42,574 nt of DNA from OFTM382 sp964352615 (GTDB taxonomy: Bacteria; Planctomycetota; Phycisphaerae; Phycisphaerales; UBA1924): contig CAYGSG010000019.1 in assembly GCA_964352615.1 (NCBI GenBank), forward strand, positions 1 to 42,574, written 5' to 3'. Each line of letters starts with the position of its first letter. Position 1 is the stretch's first letter. Both the position numbers and the translations under genes were made by a program. Below are positions 1-7,729 of this stretch, piece after piece. The notes under the pieces are model-generated. The model was given only the letters and a program-made list of their open reading frames with translations, searched no databases and was not told where the DNA came from.

Positions 1-548
1 CCCCCCCCATTGGCACCCTTTGCCCAGGCCTGCGCAATGCGCGCATCGGCACCCGGATAGTTCGCGTTGTGCAGCGTCCACTGGCGATCGAACATCGGCT
101 CGTCGTCCGCTGGCGCCGCTTGCAGGCTTCGCTCGGCCCAGGGCGGCGCAGCGTTGAGGTACGCGGCCTCGATGCCGTCTCGCTCGGCAAGCTCAGCCGC
201 CATCACAACCGCCTGAGCGATGGACGGCGCCGCGAGCACCCACACGCGGTCAAGGCCATTGACTCGATCCGGTACCAGATCGAAGCCTTCGAACCAAGCG
301 TCGCCATCGGCGACCACGATCACGTCGCTCGTGAGCGTGTAGCCACTCGTGGATGGCGGGACATGGCCCTGCTTGTCGGCGAGGTCAATGCCCAGCCGCG
401 AAGCGGAAGAACGAGCCGCAGCCGGGTCTTCGACGACGTATCGGCCTCGGTCCCAGCCGAGATCAACGTCGAACGCAGCCGATTGCCCCACAGCACGCGC
501 AGACAAGCAGCCGAGCAAGAGCATCGCGATCGACCATCGTGCATACAT
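1..548 (-). CDS. Subtilisin-like serine protease (S8), N-terminal part only
   Basis: This reading frame is open from an ATG at 548 down to the window edge, so about 182 codons are visible and the C-terminal part lies outside. The first residues (MYARWSIAMLLLGCLSARA) are a signal peptide, so the protein is exported. The rest looks like a protease prodomain of about 140 residues. It ends in a stretch reading DRQWTLHNANYPGADARI followed by AQAWAKGANGG. That matches the usual entry to a subtilase catalytic domain (xxQWxLxN, then AW..G..G just before the catalytic Asp). The catalytic Asp, His and Ser are all beyond the edge, so the assignment rests on this entry motif alone. The next minus-strand gene upstream is another secreted protease, separated by a strong terminator, so the two are probably transcribed separately. 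Confidence 0.6.
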   Translation of the reverse strand, partial: MYARWSIAMLLLGCLSARAVGQSAAFDVDLGWDRGRYVVEDPAAARSSASRLGIDLADKQGHVPPSTSGYTLTSDVIVVADGDAWFEGFDLVPDRVNGLDRVWVLAAPSIAQAVVMAAELAERDGIEAAYLNAAPPWAERSLQAAPADDEPMFDRQWTLHNANYPGADARIAQAWAKGANGG

Positions 549-585
549 CAGACAACGGTACGGCCTGCGTGCGCAACGGGCGCAG

Positions 586-616
586 AAAAACGCCCCGGCC
601 GAAGTTGGCCGGGGCG
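586..616 (-). terminator. Intrinsic terminator of the metzincin gene
   Basis: A perfect 10-bp inverted repeat (cgccccggcc at 591-600, ggccggggcg at 607-616, 6-nt loop) is followed on the minus strand by five T (586-590). It lies about 25 bases beyond the stop codon of the metalloprotease gene and before the start of the S8 protease gene. Confidence 0.85.
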
Positions 617-642
617 CGGGATGATGGGTTTGCGAGCTTGGC

Positions 643-2958
643 TTACGGGCAGGGACCGATGAGGCCGAGCAGGGCGAGGAAGTCGCCGAAGCTGACCATG
701 CCGTCGCCGCCGTTCAGCGTGCCGAAGTCGTCGGCGATGTCGCCCGTGCAGCCGGGCGTTCCGCCGGGGCAGGGGCCGATCAAGCCAAGCAAGGCGAGGA
801 AGTCGCCGAAGCTGACCATGCCATCGCCGCCGGGCGTTCCGAAATCGTCGGCAATGTCACCGGTGCAGGCAGGAGGCACGACAATGACTTCGTCACCGAC
901 CTGCACGTTATCGACCAGATAGCGGGCACCGGCGACGATCGTGCCCTCGGTGCGAAGTCGAATCTGCATGCCATTGGTCTGTGAAGGCAGCGGGATCTGT
1001 GCCTGCAGCGTCTCGGGACCCGCTGAGCCGGCACCACCCGCTGTGACCGCAAGCAGTTCGGTCCAGCCAGCGCCGCCATCGGAAACCTCAGCGATGAAGT
1101 CGAAGCCAGCGGGCGTGCTGAGCTGCTCGATGTCAAGACTCAGGAACATGGGCCGCGAGTCGTTCAACCAGTAGTCGCCTTGGATGGGCAGCGAGCGGAT
1201 GTCATCGAAGATGGACAGCTCCATCTGACCGCCAGAGGCCGAGGCGAGCGTCGGGAGCTCCCAGTGCGCCGCCGAGAGATCATCGCCGGTGATGGGATCG
1301 ATGAAGGGCAACCCCGCGAGTTCGACATCGCCGATGCGCATCGAATCCAGGAACCACTGGGTCCCACCGGTCGAGCGGATGCGGAAGCGGGCGTCATCGC
1401 CATAAGAAGAAACTGGCAACTGGACGACCTTGTACTCGAAGAGCGTGTCGACTTGACCGTTCTGTGTCGCCTCGAAACGGATGATCTCTTCGAATTGGCC
1501 AGACCCAAAGTCAAAGTACTCGAACAGCACAGGCTGGCCAGGATCGACGTTGTTGGCAGCGCCCCAGAGGCCGACGTAGATGGGATCCGGTCCAGCAAAC
1601 GTCGCGGAAACGGAGCTAACGGAGCCAACACCGAAGAGCGTCAACGAGCGATCGCCACTCGGCTCGAAAGCCGGGAGGATGGTGTTGACAGCCGAGACAG
1701 CAGTCTCCCAGATGAACGAATCGGGAGTCGCCCCTCCATCAAAGTTGTCCGCGATCGGCACTACAAGGTTATCTGGAATCTCATCGAGGCAGGTGCGTGA
1801 TGCGGCATGCGCTGTGATGAAGTCGATGCTCTGCGGCCCGAAGTTGGGCAGGCCGACGCCGTTGCACCCACCCAGACCCGAGCACATGATGTTGCAGGGG
1901 TTGGAGACATTGGGGCTCTGGTTGCAGTGCCAGGCGCCGTAGAGGTGCCCGATCTCGTGCGCGGTCAGCGCGACGCGAGCGGCGAAGTTCCCGGTGAAGC
2001 GTGATTGGCTCAGGCAGTAGGCCGAACTCGTGCAGATACCGCCGATGGTCCAAGCGATGCCGATGGTCGAGCCGTTGACGGTCCGTCCGGTCCAGAGGTG
2101 AGCGACATCGCGCTGGACCGAAGAATGCTGCGTGAGCCACTGGGTTCGGAACTGGCTGAGCAGCGTCTGCGCGGCGTTGGATGTGTAAGGGTTCGTAGCG
2201 GACGAGGTGCGGATAATGATTTCCGTCGTCTCGTAGGTGACCTCGGCGTCGCGCTCGTAGATCGCGGTGACGGTCGCCATCACGTTCTCGATGTCATTGA
2301 CGGTGTTCGGCTCGCTCGAGCCATTGAGAGAGTAAAACTGGAAGTCCGCGTCGTGCGCGATCTCGGTGAGCAGGAGAGCACGGCCGTTGACCTCGCCCTG
2401 ATCGCCCCCATCGGCATCGTGGTGCTGGTGGTCGGCGGCGTTGGGATCGTTGCCGCAGAAGCCCGTCGCCAGGCTCTCGTCGGTGCGGTACACAACGTGG
2501 TCAGCCCGGTCGGCCGTTGGGTCAACCGACAGCATCGGCTCGATGCCCCAAGTGACCTGCTCGGCGTTCATGCGCGTCACAACAACCTTGAGCCCTTCGG
2601 GCAGCAGCGAACCGGCGACGATGATCGTCGGGTCCTGAAGGGAGCCGCCGCGAACGGTCAGCGGGGCACCGATCTCGTAGGGCGTCGGGATGCCGTCGTC
2701 GCCGATGGTCGTCACGCGGAACTTATCGGACCGCAGATTCCACGACCCGAGAAGCAGCGTGTGGGCCTCGCCCTCGATGACCACGTTCACCTCGAAGGGT
2801 TGTTCGGGGGTCAGCGGCAGGTCATTCAGACGAAGCGGCTCGGTCACGAGCACCTCGAACGCCTCAGCCGGATCGATGTCAAAGCCGTTTGCTGGAGCGC
2901 CAAGCACTCCCAGCGTCATCAGCCCCGTTGCGAGGCCCAGCCATCCCTTGCGTTGCAT
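643..2958 (-). CDS. Secreted metzincin zinc metalloprotease with two C-terminal dockerin-like repeats
   Basis: A 771-residue exported protease. An N-terminal signal peptide (roughly residues 1-25) precedes a region of about 150 residues that is probably a propeptide. The catalytic domain (about 190-390) holds HEIGHLYGAWH at 334-344, the HExxHxxGxxH zinc motif of metzincins (reprolysin-like, M12B). The downstream CNIMC is the expected Met-turn. Two beta-rich modules of about 150 residues follow. The C-terminus has two nearly identical repeats of about 34 residues, each starting CTGDIADDFGT and ending FLALLGLIGPCP. The D/G-rich loop resembles a dockerin or EF-hand calcium loop, common on planctomycete secreted proteins. 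A good Shine-Dalgarno (cggagg, complement of 2959-2970) supports the ATG. It likely degrades extracellular or periplasmic protein; the substrate is unknown. Confidence 0.85.
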   Translation of the reverse strand: MQRKGWLGLATGLMTLGVLGAPANGFDIDPAEAFEVLVTEPLRLNDLPLTPEQPFEVNVVIEGEAHTLLLGSWNLRSDKFRVTTIGDDGIPTPYEIGAPLTVRGGSLQDPTIIVAGSLLPEGLKVVVTRMNAEQVTWGIEPMLSVDPTADRADHVVYRTDESLATGFCGNDPNAADHQHHDADGGDQGEVNGRALLLTEIAHDADFQFYSLNGSSEPNTVNDIENVMATVTAIYERDAEVTYETTEIIIRTSSATNPYTSNAAQTLLSQFRTQWLTQHSSVQRDVAHLWTGRTVNGSTIGIAWTIGGICTSSAYCLSQSRFTGNFAARVALTAHEIGHLYGAWHCNQSPNVSNPCNIMCSGLGGCNGVGLPNFGPQSIDFITAHAASRTCLDEIPDNLVVPIADNFDGGATPDSFIWETAVSAVNTILPAFEPSGDRSLTLFGVGSVSSVSATFAGPDPIYVGLWGAANNVDPGQPVLFEYFDFGSGQFEEIIRFEATQNGQVDTLFEYKVVQLPVSSYGDDARFRIRSTGGTQWFLDSMRIGDVELAGLPFIDPITGDDLSAAHWELPTLASASGGQMELSIFDDIRSLPIQGDYWLNDSRPMFLSLDIEQLSTPAGFDFIAEVSDGGAGWTELLAVTAGGAGSAGPETLQAQIPLPSQTNGMQIRLRTEGTIVAGARYLVDNVQVGDEVIVVPPACTGDIADDFGTPGGDGMVSFGDFLALLGLIGPCPGGTPGCTGDIADDFGTLNGGDGMVSFGDFLALLGLIGPCP
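646..870 (-). repeat. Tandem duplication encoding the C-terminal dockerin-like modules
   Basis: Two direct copies of about 105-115 bp at the 3' end of the metzincin gene encode the two CTGDIADDFGT...GPCP modules. They are almost identical in DNA as well as protein, which suggests recent duplication or gene conversion. They differ by a short indel (PGGDG versus LNGGDG). Confidence 0.8.
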
Positions 2959-3227
2959 CCCGTTCCTCCGATTTAAACTCTTGCAATGAATATCGTTACG
3001 ACAGCCATCGCGACCATAGGTCCACGCCAGCCCTGATGGGTACGCCCGGCTGGCTCAACCGCCCGCCGAGGCAACCAAGGCAAGAACTCGCCTCGGTTCA
3101 TCGGTCGATCCGTGGGCGAAGTGCTGAGGGTTCCAGCGGGCCAACGCTCGAAATCCGAACCAAGGGATAACACTGGATGCCCAAAGCCATCCAAAATTCC
3201 GGCACCAACGCAGGCTGGGCGGGAAAC

Positions 3228-3233
3228 TAGCAT
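3228..3233 (+). promoter_or_regulatory. Candidate -10 element of a leaderless AAA ATPase transcript
   Basis: TAGCAT ends exactly 6 bases before the ATG at 3240 and no Shine-Dalgarno is present. The spacing would put the transcription start at or near the start codon. The same 6-base spacing is seen before the genes at 18346 and 27015. Confidence 0.35.
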
Positions 3234-3239
3234 GCGTGG

Positions 3240-4733
3240 ATGAACGACTCTCGGCGTTTGCAGCTCCTGCTCCGGGCCCGCCACCCGCTCATCTGGATCA
3301 CGACCGCCGACGAGCCCTCCACGCTGGCTTTGGTCCGAGAAGCGGTCTTTGACGCGGGCCTCTCCGCCTGGCACTGGTCGGCCACGCTCGGGGTGAGCGA
3401 CGCGCTGGTCGCGGGCACGCCTGCCCTCGAGCACACGGAGCACCCGGCGGCGGCGTGCATCGCCATGCGTCTGGCTTCGGGCACTCGACCCCACGCCGCG
3501 ATCTTGGCTGAGCCTTCGGGCTTTTTGGAAGATGCCCGGACGCTGCGATCGCTGCGTGATCTGGTCGAATCGCTCGCTTCGGCGGGCGGCACGGTGCTCG
3601 TGGTCGAGCACTCGGCCCAGCCGCCGATGTCGCTGGCGGACCTGGCGACCCGCTTCGAACCGAGCCTGCCGACCGAAACCGAGCTTGAAGAGATTGTGCG
3701 GGCATCGCTGCGCGAGATGAACGATCGGCGGTCGATCAAGGTGGACATCCCCAAGCGGAGCTACCGCTCGCTGGTGCGGAACCTGCGGGGCCTGAGCGCT
3801 CGACACGCAGCACTGGTCATTCGCGACGCGGTCGCCGACGACGATGCGTTCACCGCCGAGGACCTGCCCCGGGTGGTGGCTCGCAAACGCGAGCTTGTGG
3901 GTTCGGGCGGCGTGCTGGAATTCGTCGAGGCTGTCCGCTCGCTGGATGAAGTAGGCGGGCTCGAACGCCTCAAGGCCTGGCTTGGGGAACGGGAACGGGC
4001 GTTCGACGACGATGCCGCCGGCTTTGGCATTTCTCCCCCGCGTGGGGTGCTGATGCTGGGCGTGCAGGGCGCGGGCAAGAGCCTGTCGGCCAAGGCCATC
4101 GCCGCGGGCTGGCAGCGTCCCTTGCTGCGGCTCGATCCGAGTTCGCTGTACGACAAATACATCGGCGAGAGCGAGGCGACGCTGCGTAAAGCCCTGCGCC
4201 AAGCGGAGATGATGGCCCCGATCGTGCTGTGGATCGACGAGATTGAGAAGGGCTTTGCCAGCGCGGCATCAAGCTCGAACGACGGCGGACTGAGCCGGCG
4301 CATGTTCGGCACGCTGCTCACCTGGATGCAGGAGCACAAGGCCCCGGTGTTTCTGGTCGCGACCGCCAATGACATCGAGGCGTTGCCCCCGGAGCTGCTT
4401 CGCAAGGGCCGATTCGACGAAATTTTCTTTGTGGATCTGCCGGGCGAGCAGGCTCGGGAAGCGATCTGGCGGGTGCATCTGGCCCGCCGGGGGCGTGAGC
4501 CTGGGTCGTTTGATATGCCCGCTCTGGTCCGTGTGAGCGAGGGCCGAAGCGGGGCGGAGATCGAGCAGGCCCTGGTCTCGGCCCTGACGTCGGCCTTTGC
4601 TGGGGGCCGGGAACTGACGACCGAGGCCTTGGTGGCTGCGGTGGAGCAGTCCCCGCCGCTGTCGGTGGTGATGGCAGAGAAGATCGCCAAGCTGCGAAGC
4701 TGGGCGAAGGACCGGTGCGTGCCGGCCGATTGA
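3240..4733 (+). CDS. AAA-family ATPase, Ycf46-like
   Basis: A 497-residue protein with two parts. Residues 1-230 form the N-terminal region typical of Ycf46-type ATPases (opening with LLLRARHPLIWITTADE). An AAA ATPase core follows. Walker A is GVQGAGKS at 274-281, Walker B is IVLWIDEIEKG (Asp333, Glu334), sensor 1 is ATAND at 374-378, and the arginine-finger region is RKGRFDE around 388-394. Length matches the chloroplast and cyanobacterial Ycf46 family, whose role is poorly defined (some members regulate carbon uptake). It is probably a cytoplasmic hexameric remodelling ATPase. The ATG at 3240 is preferred because an upstream ATG at 3232 stops after three codons. It is a single gene before the tRNA-Thr/tuf cluster, with about 75 bases to that promoter. 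Confidence 0.85.
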   Translation: MNDSRRLQLLLRARHPLIWITTADEPSTLALVREAVFDAGLSAWHWSATLGVSDALVAGTPALEHTEHPAAACIAMRLASGTRPHAAILAEPSGFLEDARTLRSLRDLVESLASAGGTVLVVEHSAQPPMSLADLATRFEPSLPTETELEEIVRASLREMNDRRSIKVDIPKRSYRSLVRNLRGLSARHAALVIRDAVADDDAFTAEDLPRVVARKRELVGSGGVLEFVEAVRSLDEVGGLERLKAWLGERERAFDDDAAGFGISPPRGVLMLGVQGAGKSLSAKAIAAGWQRPLLRLDPSSLYDKYIGESEATLRKALRQAEMMAPIVLWIDEIEKGFASAASSSNDGGLSRRMFGTLLTWMQEHKAPVFLVATANDIEALPPELLRKGRFDEIFFVDLPGEQAREAIWRVHLARRGREPGSFDMPALVRVSEGRSGAEIEQALVSALTSAFAGGRELTTEALVAAVEQSPPLSVVMAEKIAKLRSWAKDRCVPAD

Positions 4734-4808
4734 TGGGGCTGGATGGATGGTTGCTTGGAAAGGCTGTGGAGAAGCACCGATGAGGGCGTGTGAGGCCGCA
4801 ATTTTGCG

Positions 4809-4838
4809 TTGACGGGGTTGGGGATAGAGCGCTACCAT
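4809..4838 (+). promoter_or_regulatory. Sigma-70-type promoter of the tRNA-Thr/tuf cluster
   Basis: TTGACG (4809-4814) and TACCAT (4833-4838) are separated by 18 bases, with the tRNA-Thr gene beginning 33 bases after the -10. A match this good right before a tRNA gene is unlikely to be chance. Confidence 0.65.
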
Positions 4839-4871
4839 CCTCGCTCGCCCGGCCCGCTGCCGGGCGTTGTT

Positions 4872-4943
4872 GCCGCTATAGCTCAGTGGTAGAGCGCACC
4901 CTTGGTAAGGGTGAGGTCGTGAGTTCAAATCTCACTAGCGGCT
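4872..4943 (+). tRNA. tRNA-Thr (anticodon GGT)
   Basis: A 72-nt cloverleaf without an encoded CCA. The acceptor stem GCCGCTA (4872-4878) pairs with TAGCGGC (4936-4942), with discriminator T. The D arm is GCTC...GAGC. The anticodon stem CACCC/GGGTG holds the loop TTGGTAA, anticodon GGT. The T arm is GTGAG-TTCAAAT-CTCAC. A tRNA-Thr directly before tuf is a widespread bacterial arrangement. Confidence 0.97.
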
Positions 4944-5310
4944 CTGGTGAGGCCGACGGCTGAGGATTCAGTGTTCGGGCTCGGGGTGCCCCCGGAGGGG
5001 GCCTTCGAGGCCAAAGAATCCATCAATCGGTTCGTGGGCTTCTTGTTGCAGGGATCGTTCAGGGGCAACTCTTGGGCGATTCGTGCACGGACTTGGTCGT
5101 CAGCCGCGCCATGAGGGCTCGGCGGGCCAAAGATACCTACGCGACGTTCGCGACCCCCGCTGGTGTTCGGCGGGTGGGATCATCGACGACGGTTCGGCGA
5201 CAAGAGGCGCCGGGTCTGTCAGAAGTAGTGCACACCTCTCGACGGGCCGGACCCAAGAGGCCGGCAACCCGCATCTCGCGGGCTACCACAACGGTGGAGG
5301 ATCAGCCGCC
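4944..5310 (+). other. tuf leader region, no gene seen
   Basis: About 367 bases between tRNA-Thr and the EF-Tu start hold no convincing gene. The EF-Tu frame is open upstream from 5083, but that part has no EF-Tu homology. The last 65 bases contain two short stem-loops: GCCGG (5246-5250) with CCGGC (5261-5265), and CCCGC (5268-5272) with GCGGG (5278-5282). They sit just before the Shine-Dalgarno ggagg (5296-5300). A role in tRNA processing or in tuf translation control is possible but unproven. Confidence 0.5.
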
Positions 5311-6528
5311 ATGGCCAAAGGGACTTTCGAGCGCACCAAGCCTCACGTCAACGTCGGAACCATCGGGCATATCGACCACGGCAAGTCGACGCTGACCGCA
5401 GCGCTCGTCGCGCGGTCCGCAGCCCGTGGTCTCATTAAGGATGCCAAGACATACGCGGAGATCACCAAGGGCGGCACCGTGCGTGACGCCAACAAGACGG
5501 TGACCATTGCATCGGCGCACGTCGAGTACGAGACGGAAGCCCGTCACTACGCCCACGTCGACTGCCCGGGCCACGCCGACTTCGTCAAGAACATGATCAC
5601 CGGTGCCGCCCAGATGGACGGCGCCATCCTCGTGGTCGCGGCGGACTCGGGCCCCATGCCCCAGACCCGCGAGCACGTGCTGCTCGCCCGTCAGGTGGGT
5701 GTGCCGCACATCGTGGTCTTCATGAACAAGGTCGACCTGGTCGACGACGAGGAGCTCATCGAGCTCGTCGAGATGGAAATCCGCGAGCTTCTCAGCAAGT
5801 ACCAGTTCCCGGGCGACGACACCCCAGTCGTCAAGGGCCAGTCGAAGGCTGCGCTCGAAAACCCGAGCGACGACACCATCTGCGCTCCCATCGATGAGCT
5901 GCTGCAGGTGCTGGACGACCACATCCCCGAGCCCCCGCGCGAGGTCGACAAGCCGTTTCTCCTCAGCGTCGAGGACGTGTTCAGCATCAAGGGTCGCGGC
6001 ACGGTGGCCACTGGCCGCATCGAGCGTGGCGTGGTCAAGGTGGGCGACGAGGCCGAGATCGTCGGTCTGGCCAAGTCCAAGAAGTGCGTCATCACGGGCG
6101 TCGAGATGTTCAACAAAACCCTCGATCAGGGCCAGGCTGGCGACAACGTCGGCGCTCTGCTTCGCGGCGTTGAGAAGGACGACATCGAGCGTGGCCAGGT
6201 GCTCTGCAAGCCCGGCTCGATCACGCCCCACACCCACTTCAAGGGTCAGGTCTACGTGCTCACCAAGGAAGAGGGCGGCCGGCACACCCCGTTCTTCGCG
6301 GGCTACAAGCCGCAGTTCTTCTTCCGCACGACCGACGTGACCGGCAAGGTGCTCGAGCTCTACGGCGACACCGGCGCCAAGGCCGAGATGTGCATGCCCG
6401 GCGACAACGTCACGATGGAAATCGACCTCGAAGACAAGCCCGTCGCCATGGAGACCGGTCTCCGCTTCGCCGTCCGCGAGGGCGGCCGCACGATCGGCTC
6501 GGGCACCGTCACCGAGATCCTCAAGTAA
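5311..6528 (+). CDS. tuf: Translation elongation factor Tu
   Basis: A 405-residue EF-Tu, the GTPase that delivers aminoacyl-tRNA to the ribosome. The start is the ATG at 5311 (MAKGTFERTKPHVNVGTIG), not upstream in-frame ATGs, because this is where the family begins and ggagg lies 10 bases before it. GTPase motifs are G1 GHIDHGKST (19-27), G3 DCPGH (84-88) and G4 NKVD (139-142). The switch I motif is KTVT (62-65) instead of the usual RGIT. The threonine that coordinates magnesium is retained and the Arg-Gly is lost. I recall a similar change in other planctomycete EF-Tu proteins. Domains 2 and 3 are full length, ending SGTVTEILK. It is followed by rpmG about 120 bases downstream in the same cluster. 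Confidence 0.98.
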   Translation: MAKGTFERTKPHVNVGTIGHIDHGKSTLTAALVARSAARGLIKDAKTYAEITKGGTVRDANKTVTIASAHVEYETEARHYAHVDCPGHADFVKNMITGAAQMDGAILVVAADSGPMPQTREHVLLARQVGVPHIVVFMNKVDLVDDEELIELVEMEIRELLSKYQFPGDDTPVVKGQSKAALENPSDDTICAPIDELLQVLDDHIPEPPREVDKPFLLSVEDVFSIKGRGTVATGRIERGVVKVGDEAEIVGLAKSKKCVITGVEMFNKTLDQGQAGDNVGALLRGVEKDDIERGQVLCKPGSITPHTHFKGQVYVLTKEEGGRHTPFFAGYKPQFFFRTTDVTGKVLELYGDTGAKAEMCMPGDNVTMEIDLEDKPVAMETGLRFAVREGGRTIGSGTVTEILK

Positions 6529-6645
6529 CCACCCCCTCGTAACCATCGGCTGCGGGCTCTGCCCCGCTGACCGCCAAGAACCAATACCCGCTTCCTCGTC
6601 GGCGAGAGCCGGCGGGGAACGCTTCAAAGAAATGGGAGCCCAGCT

Positions 6646-6828
6646 ATGGCCAAGAAAAAAGCCCAAGCCCGCGAGCATGTCTGGCTGCAGTGCAGCGAGA
6701 GCGGGGACCTCAACTACCGCACCAGCATCAACGTCAAGGGCGGTATCGACGACAAGCTCAAAGAGGGCTTCATGAAGTACAGCCCGCGTCTGCGCAAGCA
6801 CACGCGTCACAAGATCAAGAGGAAGTAA
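6646..6828 (+). CDS. rpmG: 50S ribosomal protein L33
   Basis: A 60-residue basic protein with the L33 pattern: a VWLQC...SGDLNYRTS strand and a C-terminal KYSPRLRKHTRHKIKRK tail. Zinc-type L33 has two CxxC knuckles. Here only the first cysteine of CSES remains, and the family's KYCPR has become KYSPR, so this is a zinc-independent form apparently derived from the zinc type. A Shine-Dalgarno-like gggag lies about 8 bases before the ATG. Its place between tuf and tRNA-Trp/secE fits the conserved tuf-rpmG-secE-nusG neighbourhood. Confidence 0.93.
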   Translation: MAKKKAQAREHVWLQCSESGDLNYRTSINVKGGIDDKLKEGFMKYSPRLRKHTRHKIKRK

Positions 6829-6840
6829 CGCGGCCCCGTG

Positions 6841-6860
6841 GACGCGCCGATCGGTGCGTC
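6841..6860 (+). other. Stem-loop between rpmG and tRNA-Trp
   Basis: GACGCGCC / GGTGCGTC form an 8-bp stem (one G-U pair) around a GATC loop, 12 bases after the rpmG stop. No T-run follows. It is more likely an mRNA-end or tRNA-processing structure than a terminator, which would cut off secE-nusG. Confidence 0.45.
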
Positions 6861-6895
6861 GGGCCCTGCCGGGCTCGTGGGAGTTCGCCGCTGCT

Positions 6896-6968
6896 GCGCC
6901 AGTAGCTCAGTTGGTAGAGCAGTGGATTCCAAATCCACCGGTCAGGGGTTCAAGTCCTCTCTGGCGTG
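6896..6968 (+). tRNA. tRNA-Trp (anticodon CCA)
   Basis: A 73-nt cloverleaf without an encoded CCA. The acceptor GCGCCAG pairs with CTGGCGT (first pair G-U), discriminator G. The anticodon stem GTGGA/TCCAC carries the loop TTCCAAA, anticodon CCA. The T arm is AGGGG-TTCAAGT-CCTCT. tRNA-Trp directly before secE is the classic bacterial order. Confidence 0.97.
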
Positions 6969-7011
6969 CTTGGACGGGAACACGAATCCCCGTCTCGAAT
7001 GAAAGGCCAAG

Positions 7012-7680
7012 ATGGCGCTGGGTATTTACAAGCCGGGTCAGGGATACTGGGTACGCGTGCTCACCGCGGTCGGCGCTGGCGCTCTGGTGCTGGCCTCGGC
7101 GGCATGGGCGTGGGGCCAGGCCGTCAACATCCAGTTGCCCGCCCGGGCGTACACCTTCGAACTCAACGCCTCGCCCGCTGGCTGGGAGGGCGGCAGCGCG
7201 GTGTCGCTCATGAGCATCGACCCGAACAACGGCGACCAGACCCTCGTGGGCACGGGCGTGATCGAGGCCATGACCCCGACCAACGCGGGCAGCCTGGTGA
7301 CCGTCTCGGACGTCTCCCTCGCGGGCGAAACACCCGCAGCAGACACCGAGGCCCTCAACGCGGGCGGCCCCGGCGCACGCGTGCTCCGCTACGACGAGAT
7401 CCCGATCTTTGACCCGCTGTACTTGCAGGGCGCTCTTGTGGCGGTCATCCTGCTCATGGGGATGATCGTGGTGTTCCTGATGGTCGGCTCCAAAAAGCGG
7501 CCCGTGGAATTCCTCATCGCGACCGACGGCGAGATGCGCAAGGTCAACTGGTCGAGCCGCCGCGAGGTGATGGGCTCGACGTGGGTCGTGATCGCCGCAG
7601 CGTTTCTGATCTCGGCCACGCTGTTCATGATCGATCAGGTGTTTGCCGCCTTCTTCCGTTCTATCAACGTGCTGACCTAA
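7012..7680 (+). CDS. secE: Preprotein translocase subunit SecE, with an extra N-terminal membrane segment and periplasmic domain
   Basis: The last 60 residues (about 164-222) are a typical SecE. The amphipathic RPVEFLIATDGEMRKVNWSS clamps SecY, and a final membrane segment (about 190-214) follows. The protein is 222 residues, versus 60-130 for ordinary SecE. The additional part has a membrane segment at about 13-35, a roughly 100-residue non-cytoplasmic region rich in Gly, Ala and Thr, and a second membrane segment at about 138-158, giving three in all. Position between tRNA-Trp and nusG confirms identity. The extension is probably periplasmic and may be a lineage feature; its function is unknown. 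Confidence 0.93.
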   Translation: MALGIYKPGQGYWVRVLTAVGAGALVLASAAWAWGQAVNIQLPARAYTFELNASPAGWEGGSAVSLMSIDPNNGDQTLVGTGVIEAMTPTNAGSLVTVSDVSLAGETPAADTEALNAGGPGARVLRYDEIPIFDPLYLQGALVAVILLMGMIVVFLMVGSKKRPVEFLIATDGEMRKVNWSSRREVMGSTWVVIAAAFLISATLFMIDQVFAAFFRSINVLT

Positions 7681-7729
7681 ATCTGTTGCTCCGAGCGTTG
7701 CCCAGCCACCCGAAAGGGCGAACCCAGCC

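Noticed and set aside
69..662. A 197-codon plus-strand frame
   Set aside because: It is the reverse of the S8 protease gene, whose signal peptide and prodomain are coherent on the minus strand.
2973..4202. A 409-codon minus-strand frame
   Set aside because: It is antisense to the AAA ATPase gene, which has all Walker and sensor motifs on the plus strand.
5240..5300. A ggcaacc string and short stems before tuf that recall a SAM riboswitch
   Set aside because: Only the short string matches; the SAM-I pairing plan and pseudoknot are absent, and tuf is not a SAM-controlled gene.
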